From NCBI RefSeq assembly GCF_900091505.1, contig NZ_LT607409.1, positions 1,178,001 to 1,242,000 of the forward strand: DNA of 64,000 nucleotides. The letters are read 5' to 3'. This DNA is from Micromonospora chokoriensis (GTDB lineage Bacteria > Actinomycetota > Actinomycetes > Mycobacteriales > Micromonosporaceae). Below, in pieces: positions 1-7,394 of the stretch; positions within the stretch are counted from its first letter, which is position 1; each line of letters starts with the position of its first letter. The position numbers and the translations under genes were made by a program. A model generated the notes under the pieces. The model searched no databases. It saw only the letters and a list, made by a program, of their open reading frames with translations, and had not been told where the DNA came from.

Positions 1-1
1 G

Positions 2-1510
2 CTCGCGCTGTCCCGGGACCACACGGTGGTCGCTCTGGCCGGCGCGACCGGCAGCGGCAAGTCCAGCCTGTTCAACGCGTTGGCCCGGTTGGAACTGTCG
101 CCGGTCGGGGTCCGCCGGCCGACCACCGGTGTCACCCACGCCTGCGTGTGGGGGCCGTTGGAGGGCGCCAACCGGCTGCTCGACTGGACCGGCGTGCTGC
201 CCCGACACCGCTTCGTCCGGGAGAGCGCCCTGGACGCGGACGACGAGTCGGCCCTGCACGGGCTGATCCTGCTCGACCTGCCCGACTTCGACTCGGTGCA
301 GCGGTCCCACCGGCTGGAGGTGGACCGGCTGCTCGGGCTGGTCGACCAGGTGGTCTGGGTGGTCGACCCGCAGAAGTACGCCGACCGGGTCGTCCACGAC
401 AACTACCTGCGCGAGTTCCACCGGCACCGCGACGTCACGCTGGTCGTGCTCAACCAGGCCGATCGGCTGCCCCCGGCCGAGCTGCCCCGGGTCATGGACG
501 ACCTGCGCCGGCTGCTCGACACGGACGGGCTGACCGGGGTGCCCCTGCTGGCCACCACCGCCATCGACCCGGCCGGGATGGTCGGGCTGCGCGACGCGTT
601 GGAGCGGACCGTCGCCGAGCGGCAGGCCTCGCTACGGCGGCTCGCCGGTGACGTCGACACCGTCGTCGTCGGTCTGGACGCACTGGTCGGCTCGGCCCGG
701 CCCGCCGGCGGTCCGGACGACGGGGCTGTCGCCGGGTTGAACCGGGCGTTGGCCGACGCTGCCGGCGTGCCGGCGGTGAGTGAGGCGGTGGAACGGGCGT
801 ACCGGCATCGGGCCGGCGCGACCACCGGCTGGCCGGTGGTCCGGGGTTGGCGGCGGCTGCGGCCCGACCCGCTGCGTCGGCTGCACCTACCCGGCCCGGC
901 CGGCGCGGACGCCGACCCGGCGGAGAGCCTGGTGGCGGCGACCTCGGTGCCCGATCCGACGGTCGCGCAGCGCTCTGCCCTGGGCCTCGCGATCCGCGCG
1001 GTGGCCGACCGGGCCGCCGGCGACCTGCCCGCCGCCTGGCCGACGGCCGTGACCTCCGCGGCCCGGTCCCGCCTCGACGACATGCCGGACGCGTTGGACC
1101 GGGCGATCGCCGGCACCGACCTCGGCCTGGACCGTCAGCCGGTGTGGTGGCGGGTCGTGGGCGCCGTGCAGTGGTTGGTCACCCTGGCCGCCGCGGTCGG
1201 TCTGGGGTGGCTGGTGCTCGGCTACGCGCTACGGATACTCGGTCTGCCCGCGTTGGACAACCCGATGGTCGGGCAGGTGCCACTGCCGACGCTGCTGCTG
1301 CTCGGCGGGCTGCTGGCCGGGCTGCTGGTGGCCACGCTGACCCGACCGGTGGTCCGCTGGGCCGCCCGGCGCGCGCGGGCCCGTGCCCGGCAACGGCTGA
1401 CGGTCCGGGTCGCCGAGGTGGGCGAGGAGTACGTGCTCGCGCCGGTGCGAATCGTGCTCGCCTCCTACGCGCAGGCACGCGACGCGCTGCGGGACGCCGC
1501 GCGCCGCTGA
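2..1510 (+). CDS. Dynamin/YfjP-type membrane GTPase, 5' end missing
   Basis: P-loop GTPase whose reading frame is still open at the left edge, so the N-terminus lies outside the window; the first in-window start is GTG at 26. G1 is visible as GATGSGKSS, a G3-like DLPDFDS around residue 91 (from GTG 26) and G4 as NQAD. Two hydrophobic segments lie near the C-terminus (about residues 378-405 and 415-435), followed by an Arg-rich amphipathic stretch. This matches the actinobacterial membrane GTPases usually found as adjacent pairs; the partner would sit just upstream and cannot be seen. The physiological role is unknown; membrane remodelling is only an inference from dynamin-like relatives. Confidence 0.8.
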   Translation, partial: LALSRDHTVVALAGATGSGKSSLFNALARLELSPVGVRRPTTGVTHACVWGPLEGANRLLDWTGVLPRHRFVRESALDADDESALHGLILLDLPDFDSVQRSHRLEVDRLLGLVDQVVWVVDPQKYADRVVHDNYLREFHRHRDVTLVVLNQADRLPPAELPRVMDDLRRLLDTDGLTGVPLLATTAIDPAGMVGLRDALERTVAERQASLRRLAGDVDTVVVGLDALVGSARPAGGPDDGAVAGLNRALADAAGVPAVSEAVERAYRHRAGATTGWPVVRGWRRLRPDPLRRLHLPGPAGADADPAESLVAATSVPDPTVAQRSALGLAIRAVADRAAGDLPAAWPTAVTSAARSRLDDMPDALDRAIAGTDLGLDRQPVWWRVVGAVQWLVTLAAAVGLGWLVLGYALRILGLPALDNPMVGQVPLPTLLLLGGLLAGLLVATLTRPVVRWAARRARARARQRLTVRVAEVGEEYVLAPVRIVLASYAQARDALRDAARR

Positions 1511-1568
1511 CGTCCGACGCGACTCGCTACCCGCTCTGCGTACGCCCCGGGCGGCGTAGGGTCGAAGC

Positions 1569-2792
1569 ATGGCCACGCCTCAGACCCCCTACGACGCGGT
1601 GCTGCACGCCGCACGCGACGTGACCAAGCTGGAGTCCGCCCTCGACGCCGAGATGCTCGGCAGCGCGCTGCTGGGCAGTGTCTACGCCATCGCGGAGACC
1701 GACCGCGACACCGCCGTACGGGAGTTCGTCACCGGATTTCTCGCGGCCACCGCCCGCCGCCGGATCGCGTCGGCGACCACCATCCGGCAGATCTTCGCCC
1801 GGCTCGTTCCGGAGGCCGAGGGCACCGAGCGGGTACGCCCGGGCAGCCAGGCGCCCAGCTGGGCCGGTCAGGTCGGCCGGGTGCACCTCACCGGCTCCTG
1901 GGCGTACGGCGACGTCTACGGCGACCAGACCTCCTACCTCGCCACCTTCGCCTACGACGACGCGGCCGGCGGCTCGGAGCACGCGCTGGTGGCCCTCGTG
2001 GACCACAACATCGGGATCACCAAGGACATCTTCGTCGGCGGGCCGGCCGAGCAGATCCTGGACCAGGTCCGGCAGATGTGCGCGGACGACGAGCTGACCT
2101 GGTTCCGTACCGAGAACCCGGGCCGGCTCCGGGGCGAGGTGGCCCGCCACCTCGCGGTGACCGACGAGCTGAGCGAGTTGCCCGGCGAGGGTTCGCTCGC
2201 CACCGACCGGGCGCTCGTCGGCGCCCGACTGGCGATACTGCCCACCGCGATCGAGCCGACCGGTCCGGCGGAGGTCGAGCCGCTCTCCGCCGCCGAACGC
2301 ACCGACCTGGTCCGGCGGTTCCTCGCCGCGCCGGAGGCCACCCGTTTCGGCCTGGACTCGGTCGACGGTCCGGAGTTGGCCTCGCTGCACTTCTGCCTGA
2401 GCCTGCTGCTGGACCACTCGGCCACCTTCCCGGACGCCGACCCGATGCGCTGGAGCCCGGCGGTGTCCGGGCTCTTCCTGCTGGACTGGGTGCACCGTCG
2501 GGCCGTGCTCGACATGGACGACGCGGCGATGCTGCCCCGGGTGCTACGGGCGTGGACGCGGTACGCGTCCCGCCAGCGCGGCCTGCCCGAGGCGGCGACG
2601 ACCCGCACCGACGAGGCGATCGAGGAGATGGTGCCGGAGTTCGCGCGCCTCTACTCGACGGGTGAGCGGCGCAGCGCCGCCACCGCCGCCGTCGCCCAAC
2701 TGATGGCCGACGGGGTGGACCCGGACGACCCGGCCGCGCTGGACGCGTGGATCGAGGCGAACCGACACCGCCTCGCCGACGACGGCGCCTGA
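1569..2792 (+). CDS. Conserved actinobacterial hypothetical protein
   Basis: 407-aa soluble protein. I do not recognise a named domain. It is Glu/Asp- and Ala-rich with no signal peptide or membrane segment. A central part (about residues 95-165) has alternating beta-like segments around an SWAYGDVYGDQ stretch and a VDHNIGI stretch. The ATG at 1569 follows the stop of the GTPase by 58 bp on the same strand, so cotranscription is possible. A strong hairpin follows the stop. Codon use looks like the neighbours, so the ORF is real. No function is assigned. Confidence 0.75.
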   Translation: MATPQTPYDAVLHAARDVTKLESALDAEMLGSALLGSVYAIAETDRDTAVREFVTGFLAATARRRIASATTIRQIFARLVPEAEGTERVRPGSQAPSWAGQVGRVHLTGSWAYGDVYGDQTSYLATFAYDDAAGGSEHALVALVDHNIGITKDIFVGGPAEQILDQVRQMCADDELTWFRTENPGRLRGEVARHLAVTDELSELPGEGSLATDRALVGARLAILPTAIEPTGPAEVEPLSAAERTDLVRRFLAAPEATRFGLDSVDGPELASLHFCLSLLLDHSATFPDADPMRWSPAVSGLFLLDWVHRRAVLDMDDAAMLPRVLRAWTRYASRQRGLPEAATTRTDEAIEEMVPEFARLYSTGERRSAATAAVAQLMADGVDPDDPAALDAWIEANRHRLADDGA

Positions 2793-2800
2793 CGACATCC

Positions 2801-2829
2801 GAGGCGGGCGGTGCGACGCCGCCCGCCTC
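2801..2829 (+). terminator. Hairpin terminator after 407-aa gene
   Basis: A perfect 11-bp inverted repeat, GAGGCGGGCGG at 2801-2811 and its complement at 2819-2829, closes a 7-nt loop nine bases after the stop at 2792. There is no long T tract, as is common in high-GC actinobacteria. Confidence 0.65.
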
Positions 2830-2939
2830 GACCAGGCTCGACGTTCCGTGCCCGGCCTGGCGTTCCGGCCGGACCCGCCCGCATTCGGCCTGAGCCGGTC
2901 CACGCGGCCGGTCCACGCGGGCGGTCCGCGCGGGTCCGT

Positions 2940-3632
2940 TCAGCGCAGCGGGCCGAAGACCGCCGCGGCGATCAGTGCGCCGAGTACGCCGCCGGCGAGC
3001 ACCTGCGGCACCGTGTGGTCGCCCAACCGCACCCGGGACCAGCCGACCAACGCCAGCAGCGGGGCGGCGACGACCACGCGCGTCCCGAAGGTCAGCGTCA
3101 GGATGACCAGGGCGCCGGCGGCCACCGCAGAGTGGATCGACATCTTCCACCAGTGGCTGACCGACACGGCGACGACCAGGCCGACCAGCCCGGCCAGGGC
3201 CAGCGCCAGCACCGGGCGGGGTGCGTCGAGCACGGCGAGCAGGGCGAGCCCTCCCGCGACCGAGCCGAGGCCCACCAGCAACGGTGCCCGGCGCTGCTCC
3301 CGCCGACCGATGTGATGGTCCGTGAGCCGACCGCGGCGTACCCCGCCGACGATGTAGGCGAACGGGATGCCGGTGACGAAGAACGTGGCGAGCAGCCCCC
3401 AGACGAGACCCTGACCGGGGCGGCTCGCGCTGCGCCAGCTCACCGTGAGGATGAGCAACGACACGAGCACTGCCGGTGCGGTCACCTCGGTGACCAGCCG
3501 GGCGAGTCGTTGCCCCGGGCCGGGTCGGGTGGTGACCGGGCGGAGTTCCGGACCGCCGCCCACGCCGCCCCCTCCGGTACGCGCCCACCGTCGTACGCCC
3601 CCGACACCGAATGGGCCGCGGCTGTTCGTCAC
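2940..3632 (-). CDS. PAP2-like (phosphatidic acid phosphatase family) membrane protein
   Basis: 230-aa integral membrane protein with five to six hydrophobic segments after a Gly/Arg-rich N-terminus. Near the C-terminus SIHSA and WSRVRLGDHT...QVLAG resemble PAP2 motifs C2 (PSGH-like) and C3 (SRxxxxxH). The C2 signature is weakened (SIHS rather than PSGH) and C1 is unclear, so catalytic activity is uncertain. The start used is GTG at 3632; a later start is possible because the first 45 residues are low complexity. It shares its strand with the Pro/Thr-rich gene upstream (80 bp apart). Possible roles are lipid-phosphate or undecaprenyl-pyrophosphate dephosphorylation. Confidence 0.7.
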   Translation of the reverse strand: MTNSRGPFGVGGVRRWARTGGGGVGGGPELRPVTTRPGPGQRLARLVTEVTAPAVLVSLLILTVSWRSASRPGQGLVWGLLATFFVTGIPFAYIVGGVRRGRLTDHHIGRREQRRAPLLVGLGSVAGGLALLAVLDAPRPVLALALAGLVGLVVAVSVSHWWKMSIHSAVAAGALVILTLTFGTRVVVAAPLLALVGWSRVRLGDHTVPQVLAGGVLGALIAAAVFGPLR

Positions 3633-3712
3633 CGTACCGCCGGGGGCACCGCGCAGTGCGCCGGTCGGGCCAGCGGCACCGGGCAGATCGTGGGGGCAGC
3701 GGAAGCGGTCGG

Positions 3713-4705
3713 CTACGACCGAACTGCCGAACCGGGCCGGCTGGCCGGTGCGGCGGCGGCCGCGGGTGTGGTGGACGGCCGCGCGGTCGCGGTCGGCGCG
3801 GACGGGAGCACCGTCGCCGGCGGCGCGGGCGTGGTGGACGGCGGCGCGGGCGTGGTGGACGGCGGCGCGGGCGTGGTGGACGGCGGCGCGGGCGTCGTGG
3901 GTGGCACGGAGTGGGTGCTGGTCGGCGCCGCGGTGGCGGTCGAGGGGTCGCTCGGCGTGGAGGTCGGGCCCGCCGTGGGGTTCGGGTCGAGCGTTGGTGT
4001 CGGCTCGAACGTCGGTGTCGGCTCGAACGTGGGCGTCGGCTCGAACGTGGGCGTCGGGTCCGCCGTCAGGGTCGGCGTCGGATCGGGCCCGGTGGAACCG
4101 GTCGGGTCCGGGTCCGGCGAATCCGTCGGGTCCGGGTCCGACGAACCGGAGGGATCCGGGTCGGTCGGGTCCGGATCTGGTGAACCGGTCGGGCCCGGGT
4201 CCGTCGGCGAAGCGGTCGGTGGCGGCGGGACGACGGGCGGCGGTACGGCCGGCGAGGTGCCCCGGGTGGGTTTCGGTGCCGGCGGCCGGGTCGTCCCCCG
4301 CAGGGCGGGGCCCCGGTCGGCAGTGGCCGGCTCCTCCGGGGAACGGCGGGGAGCGGCGGGCAGCCAGCCGCTGGGCGGAACGATGCTGGGTGTGCCGGGC
4401 GGTGGCAGCCCTGGCTGGCTGGTCGTCGGCAGCGGGATCAGCACCGGCCCGACCGACGGGGTCGGGATGAAGGGGGTGCTGCTGTCCGGCAGCGCGGTGC
4501 TGCCCGGGGTGGCCGAGCCGGCGCTGATCGCGGCGAGGATCGGCATCGACGCGGTCCCGGCCAGCAGGGCGACGGTGAGCAGGTAACCCCGGGTGGGGCC
4601 GCCGCTGCCGGGGGCACGGTGCGCGCCGACCACCCGGCGGTAACCGCCTGCGGACCGGTGCCGGCCGAGCGCCGGTGTGCCGGGACCGTCACCTGGCTCG
4701 TGCAC
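3713..4705 (-). CDS. Pro/Thr-rich repeat protein with single membrane anchor
   Basis: 330-aa protein. Residues 1-37 are basic and cytoplasmic-like, about 40-62 form one hydrophobic segment (LLTVALLAGTASMPILAAI), and the remainder is an extracytoplasmic Pro/Thr/Ser/Asp tail. The tail contains PDPDPTDS-type units, three PTPTFE units and four TPAPPST units. I chose GTG at 4705 because AAGGGG sits six bases upstream. No enzymatic domain is seen; a cell-wall-spanning spacer or O-mannosylated surface protein is plausible. Both repeat runs are nearly exact at DNA level, so length variation between strains is likely. Confidence 0.6.
   Translation of the reverse strand: MHEPGDGPGTPALGRHRSAGGYRRVVGAHRAPGSGGPTRGYLLTVALLAGTASMPILAAISAGSATPGSTALPDSSTPFIPTPSVGPVLIPLPTTSQPGLPPPGTPSIVPPSGWLPAAPRRSPEEPATADRGPALRGTTRPPAPKPTRGTSPAVPPPVVPPPPTASPTDPGPTGSPDPDPTDPDPSGSSDPDPTDSPDPDPTGSTGPDPTPTLTADPTPTFEPTPTFEPTPTFEPTPTLDPNPTAGPTSTPSDPSTATAAPTSTHSVPPTTPAPPSTTPAPPSTTPAPPSTTPAPPATVLPSAPTATARPSTTPAAAAAPASRPGSAVRS
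3819..3902. repeat. 21-bp tandem repeat (4 copies) inside Pro/Thr-rich gene
   Basis: The unit GGCGGCGCGGGCGTGGTGGAC is repeated from 3819, 3840 and 3861, with a diverged fourth copy from 3882. On the minus strand it encodes the TPAPPST heptad. Exact copies suggest recent expansion by slippage. Confidence 0.9.
3999..4052. repeat. 18-bp tandem repeat (3 copies) inside Pro/Thr-rich gene
   Basis: Units of 18 bp (GTCGGCTCGAACGTSGGY) begin at 3999, 4017 and 4035. They encode the PTPTFE hexapeptides of the minus-strand gene. Copies two and three are identical. Confidence 0.9.
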
Positions 4706-5224
4706 CGCAAACCCCTTGTCGTAGCCGTCGGCCGAGATGGAGAGACGCCCCCGCCAAAGCTGGCAAATAACCCGATAGGCGCGATCCTGCGGGAATCAGC
4801 CTTACGCAGTCACCCTACGTAGACCAACCTCCACCGCGTGTCGACACGCGGCGCTGACCGAACGGTGACGAATCATCACCGGATCCCCCTGGAAGCCCAG
4901 GCCGGCATGATGGCGACAAACAATGGCAAAGCATGGCCGGTCGGGATGCGGGGCAGGCGTACTGTGGGCGCGCTCACCTGCTCTGAGAATATGGAGCACG
5001 ACGGCAACGCAGCCGTGACCTCCGCGCACCCTCGCGGCAGGCGCGGTTGAGCGCCGGCGCTCCCCGATCCGGGTTCGGCCAGAACCCGGCTCACGCCGTG
5101 CGGCAACCCCCACCGGGGCTAGGCGCGGCCGCCAGGAACCGGTCCGGCAGCAGCCGGACAGGCGCACGAGTTGCGTGGCCGGGTGACCCCCCGGTGCCGA
5201 CGCAGACACGACAGGGAGAGACCG
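4706..5224. other. 519-bp divergent intergenic region with palindromes
   Basis: This lies between the minus-strand Pro/Thr-rich gene and the plus-strand dehydrogenase operon. It contains CTACGTAG at 4814-4821, the perfect 18-bp palindrome at 4834-4851, and a short inverted repeat CGGTGA/TCACCG at 4863-4881. It must hold promoters for both directions. I see no convincing gene; a 70-codon ORF at 4838-5050 lacks coding character. Confidence 0.6.
4834..4851. promoter_or_regulatory. Perfect 18-bp palindrome, candidate operator
   Basis: CCGCGTGTCGACACGCGG is its own reverse complement. It lies 129 bp upstream of the Pro/Thr-rich gene and 374 bp upstream of the E1alpha start. Length and symmetry fit a dimeric repressor site; no cognate regulator is encoded next to it. 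Confidence 0.4.
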
Positions 5225-6400
5225 ATGGCAAAGGGCGACCCCGGGGGCACCACCCGCAGCAGGCGGGCTGCACCCCGCTCCAAGAAGGGCGCGGCCGGCG
5301 ACCCCGAGCTGGTGCAGCTGCTCACCCCCGAAGGCGAACGGATCGACAGCGTCACCGGGCCGGACGGCACCGAGTACCGCGTCGACTTCACCGACGAGGA
5401 ATACCGCGGGCTCTACCGCGATCTGGTGCTGGTCCGGAAGCTGGACGCCGAGGCGACCGCTCTCCAGCGTCAGGGCGAGCTCGGCATCTGGGCCAGCCTG
5501 CTCGGCCAGGAGGCCGCCCAGGTCGGCTCCGGGCGGGCGCTGCGTACCCAGGACATGGCCTTCCCGACCTACCGGGAGCACGGCGTCCTCTACTGCCGGG
5601 GCATCGACCCGATCATGCCGCTCGGCCTGTTCCGCGGTGTCGACCAGGGCGGCTGGGACCCGAACGAGTTCAAGTTCAACATGTACACGATCGTGATCGG
5701 GGCGCAGACCCTGCACGCCACCGGTTACGCCATGGGGATCACCATGGACGGCAAGACCGGCACCGACGACGGCGAGGCCGTGATCGCGTACTTCGGTGAC
5801 GGGGCCACCAGCCAGGGCGACGTCAACGAGGCGTTCGTCTGGGCGGGCGTCTTCAACGCGCCGATGGTCTTCTTCTGCCAGAACAACCAGTACGCCATCT
5901 CCGAGCCGCTGGAGCGGCAGACCCGCATCCCGCTCTACCAGCGGGCCGCCGGCTTCGGCTTCCCCGGCGTGCGGGTGGACGGCAACGACGTGCTGGCCAC
6001 GTACGCGGTCACCCGCACCGCGCTGGACAACGCCCGGCACGGGCAGGGCCCGAGCCTGATCGAGGCGTACACCTACCGGATGGGCGCGCACACCACCTCC
6101 GACGACCCGACCCGCTACCGCATCGCCAGCGAGGTCGAGGCGTGGCAGGCCAAGGACCCGATCAGCCGGGTGAAGGCCTTCCTGGAGAAGCAGCAGATCG
6201 CCGACGCGGACTTCTTCGCCGAGGTCGACGAGCAGGCCCGGCGCGAGTCGGTGGACCTGCGTGAGCGGGTGCTCGCCATGCCCAACCCGGAGCCGGTGAC
6301 GATGTTCGACCACGTCTACCCGAACGGGTCTCCGCTGCTCGACGAGCAGCGCGCGCAGTTCAGCCGCTACATGGAGTCGTTCGAGGGGAGCGCACACTGA
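5225..6400 (+). CDS. pdhA: 2-oxoacid dehydrogenase E1 component, alpha subunit
   Basis: 391-aa thiamine-diphosphate E1alpha subunit that decarboxylates a 2-oxoacid within the E1alpha/E1beta/E2 complex. The ThDP motif is visible as GDGATSQGDVNEA ... FFCQNNQYA. The conserved HTTSDDPTRYR segment, which in E1alpha families holds phosphorylation or active-site loop residues, is also present. ATG at 5225 is preferred over TTG 5171 because AGGGAGAG lies just upstream and homology begins after it. Its stop overlaps the E1beta ATG. Alpha2beta2-type E1 in actinobacteria is often a branched-chain 2-oxoacid (bkdA) rather than pyruvate enzyme, so substrate is unresolved. No E3 gene is in the window. Confidence 0.9.
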   Translation: MAKGDPGGTTRSRRAAPRSKKGAAGDPELVQLLTPEGERIDSVTGPDGTEYRVDFTDEEYRGLYRDLVLVRKLDAEATALQRQGELGIWASLLGQEAAQVGSGRALRTQDMAFPTYREHGVLYCRGIDPIMPLGLFRGVDQGGWDPNEFKFNMYTIVIGAQTLHATGYAMGITMDGKTGTDDGEAVIAYFGDGATSQGDVNEAFVWAGVFNAPMVFFCQNNQYAISEPLERQTRIPLYQRAAGFGFPGVRVDGNDVLATYAVTRTALDNARHGQGPSLIEAYTYRMGAHTTSDDPTRYRIASEVEAWQAKDPISRVKAFLEKQQIADADFFAEVDEQARRESVDLRERVLAMPNPEPVTMFDHVYPNGSPLLDEQRAQFSRYMESFEGSAH

Positions 6401-7389
6401 TGGCCACGGAGACGCTCACCCTCGGTAAGGCCCTCAACAACGGTCTTCGCCGCGCCCTGGAGGCCGACCCCAAGGTCGTCGTCATGGGCGAGGACGTCGG
6501 CAAGCTCGGCGGCGTCTTCCGGATCACCGACGGGCTGCAGAAGGACTTCGGCGACCAGCGGGTGATCGACACCCCGTTGGCCGAGTCCGGCATCATCGGC
6601 ACCGCTGTCGGCCTGGCCATCCGTGGCTACCGGCCGGTCTGCGAGATCCAGTTCGACGGTTTCGTCTACCCCGCGTACGACCAGATCGTGTCGCAGGTGG
6701 CGAAGATGCACTACCGCTCGCGCGGCAAGCTCAGCATCCCGATGGTGATCCGGATCCCGTTCGGCGGCGGCATCGGCGCGGTCGAGCACCACTCCGAGTC
6801 GCCGGAGGCGTACTTCGCGCACACCGCCGGCCTGAAGGTGGTGTCCTGCTCCAACCCGCAGGACGCGTACGTGATGATCCAGCAGGCCATCGCCTCGGAC
6901 GACCCGATCGTCTTCCTGGAGCCCAAGCGGCGCTACTGGGAGAAGGGCCAGGTCGACCTGGACGCGCCGCTGTCCGAGGCGTACCCCCTGCACTCGGCCC
7001 GGGTCGTGCGGCCCGGCACCGACGTCACGCTGCTGGCCTACGGGCCGATGGTGCGGACCTGCCTGGAGGCGGCGACCGCCGCCGCCGAGGACGGCCGGGA
7101 GCTGGAGGTCATCGACCTGCGCTCGCTGTCGCCGCTGGACCTGAGCGCCGCCTACGAGTCGGTGAAGCGCACCGGCCGCGCGGTCGTGGTGCACGAGGCG
7201 CCGTCGAACATCGGTCTCGGCGCCGAGTTGGCCGCCCGGATCACCGAGGAGTGCTTCTACTCCCTGGAGTCGCCGGTGCTGCGGGTGACCGGCTTCGACA
7301 CCCCCTACCCGGCCGCCCGGGTGGAGGAGGAGTACCTGCCCGACCTCGACCGGGTGCTCGACGCCGTCGACCGCACCTTCGGCTGGTGA
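6400..7389 (+). CDS. 2-oxoacid dehydrogenase E1 component, beta subunit
   Basis: 329-aa transketolase-like E1beta subunit that pairs with the upstream E1alpha. Conserved segments include VMGEDVGKLGG near the N-terminus, TPLAESGI, QFDGFVYPA and the C-terminal transketolase domain (DLRSLSPLD, VVHEAP). The ATG overlaps the E1alpha stop (ATGA at 6400), indicating translational coupling. The E2 gene follows within 6 bp or overlaps it. Product and substrate follow the E1alpha entry (pyruvate or branched-chain 2-oxoacids; bkdB/pdhB-like). Confidence 0.9.
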   Translation: MATETLTLGKALNNGLRRALEADPKVVVMGEDVGKLGGVFRITDGLQKDFGDQRVIDTPLAESGIIGTAVGLAIRGYRPVCEIQFDGFVYPAYDQIVSQVAKMHYRSRGKLSIPMVIRIPFGGGIGAVEHHSESPEAYFAHTAGLKVVSCSNPQDAYVMIQQAIASDDPIVFLEPKRRYWEKGQVDLDAPLSEAYPLHSARVVRPGTDVTLLAYGPMVRTCLEAATAAAEDGRELEVIDLRSLSPLDLSAAYESVKRTGRAVVVHEAPSNIGLGAELAARITEECFYSLESPVLRVTGFDTPYPAARVEEEYLPDLDRVLDAVDRTFGW

Positions 7390-7394
7390 GCGAC

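Noticed and set aside
2811..4586. 591-aa plus-strand ORF, Gly/Val-rich
   Set aside because: It is the antisense of the Pro/Thr-rich gene repeats; composition mirrors that gene, and there is no RBS or domain.
4838..5050. 70-codon plus-strand ORF
   Set aside because: No RBS, no conserved-looking sequence, and it overlaps palindromes in a divergent promoter region.
7386..7394. GTG start for the E2 gene overlapping the E1beta stop
   Set aside because: Possible, but ATG 7395 gives the normal E2 N-terminus; difference is only three residues.
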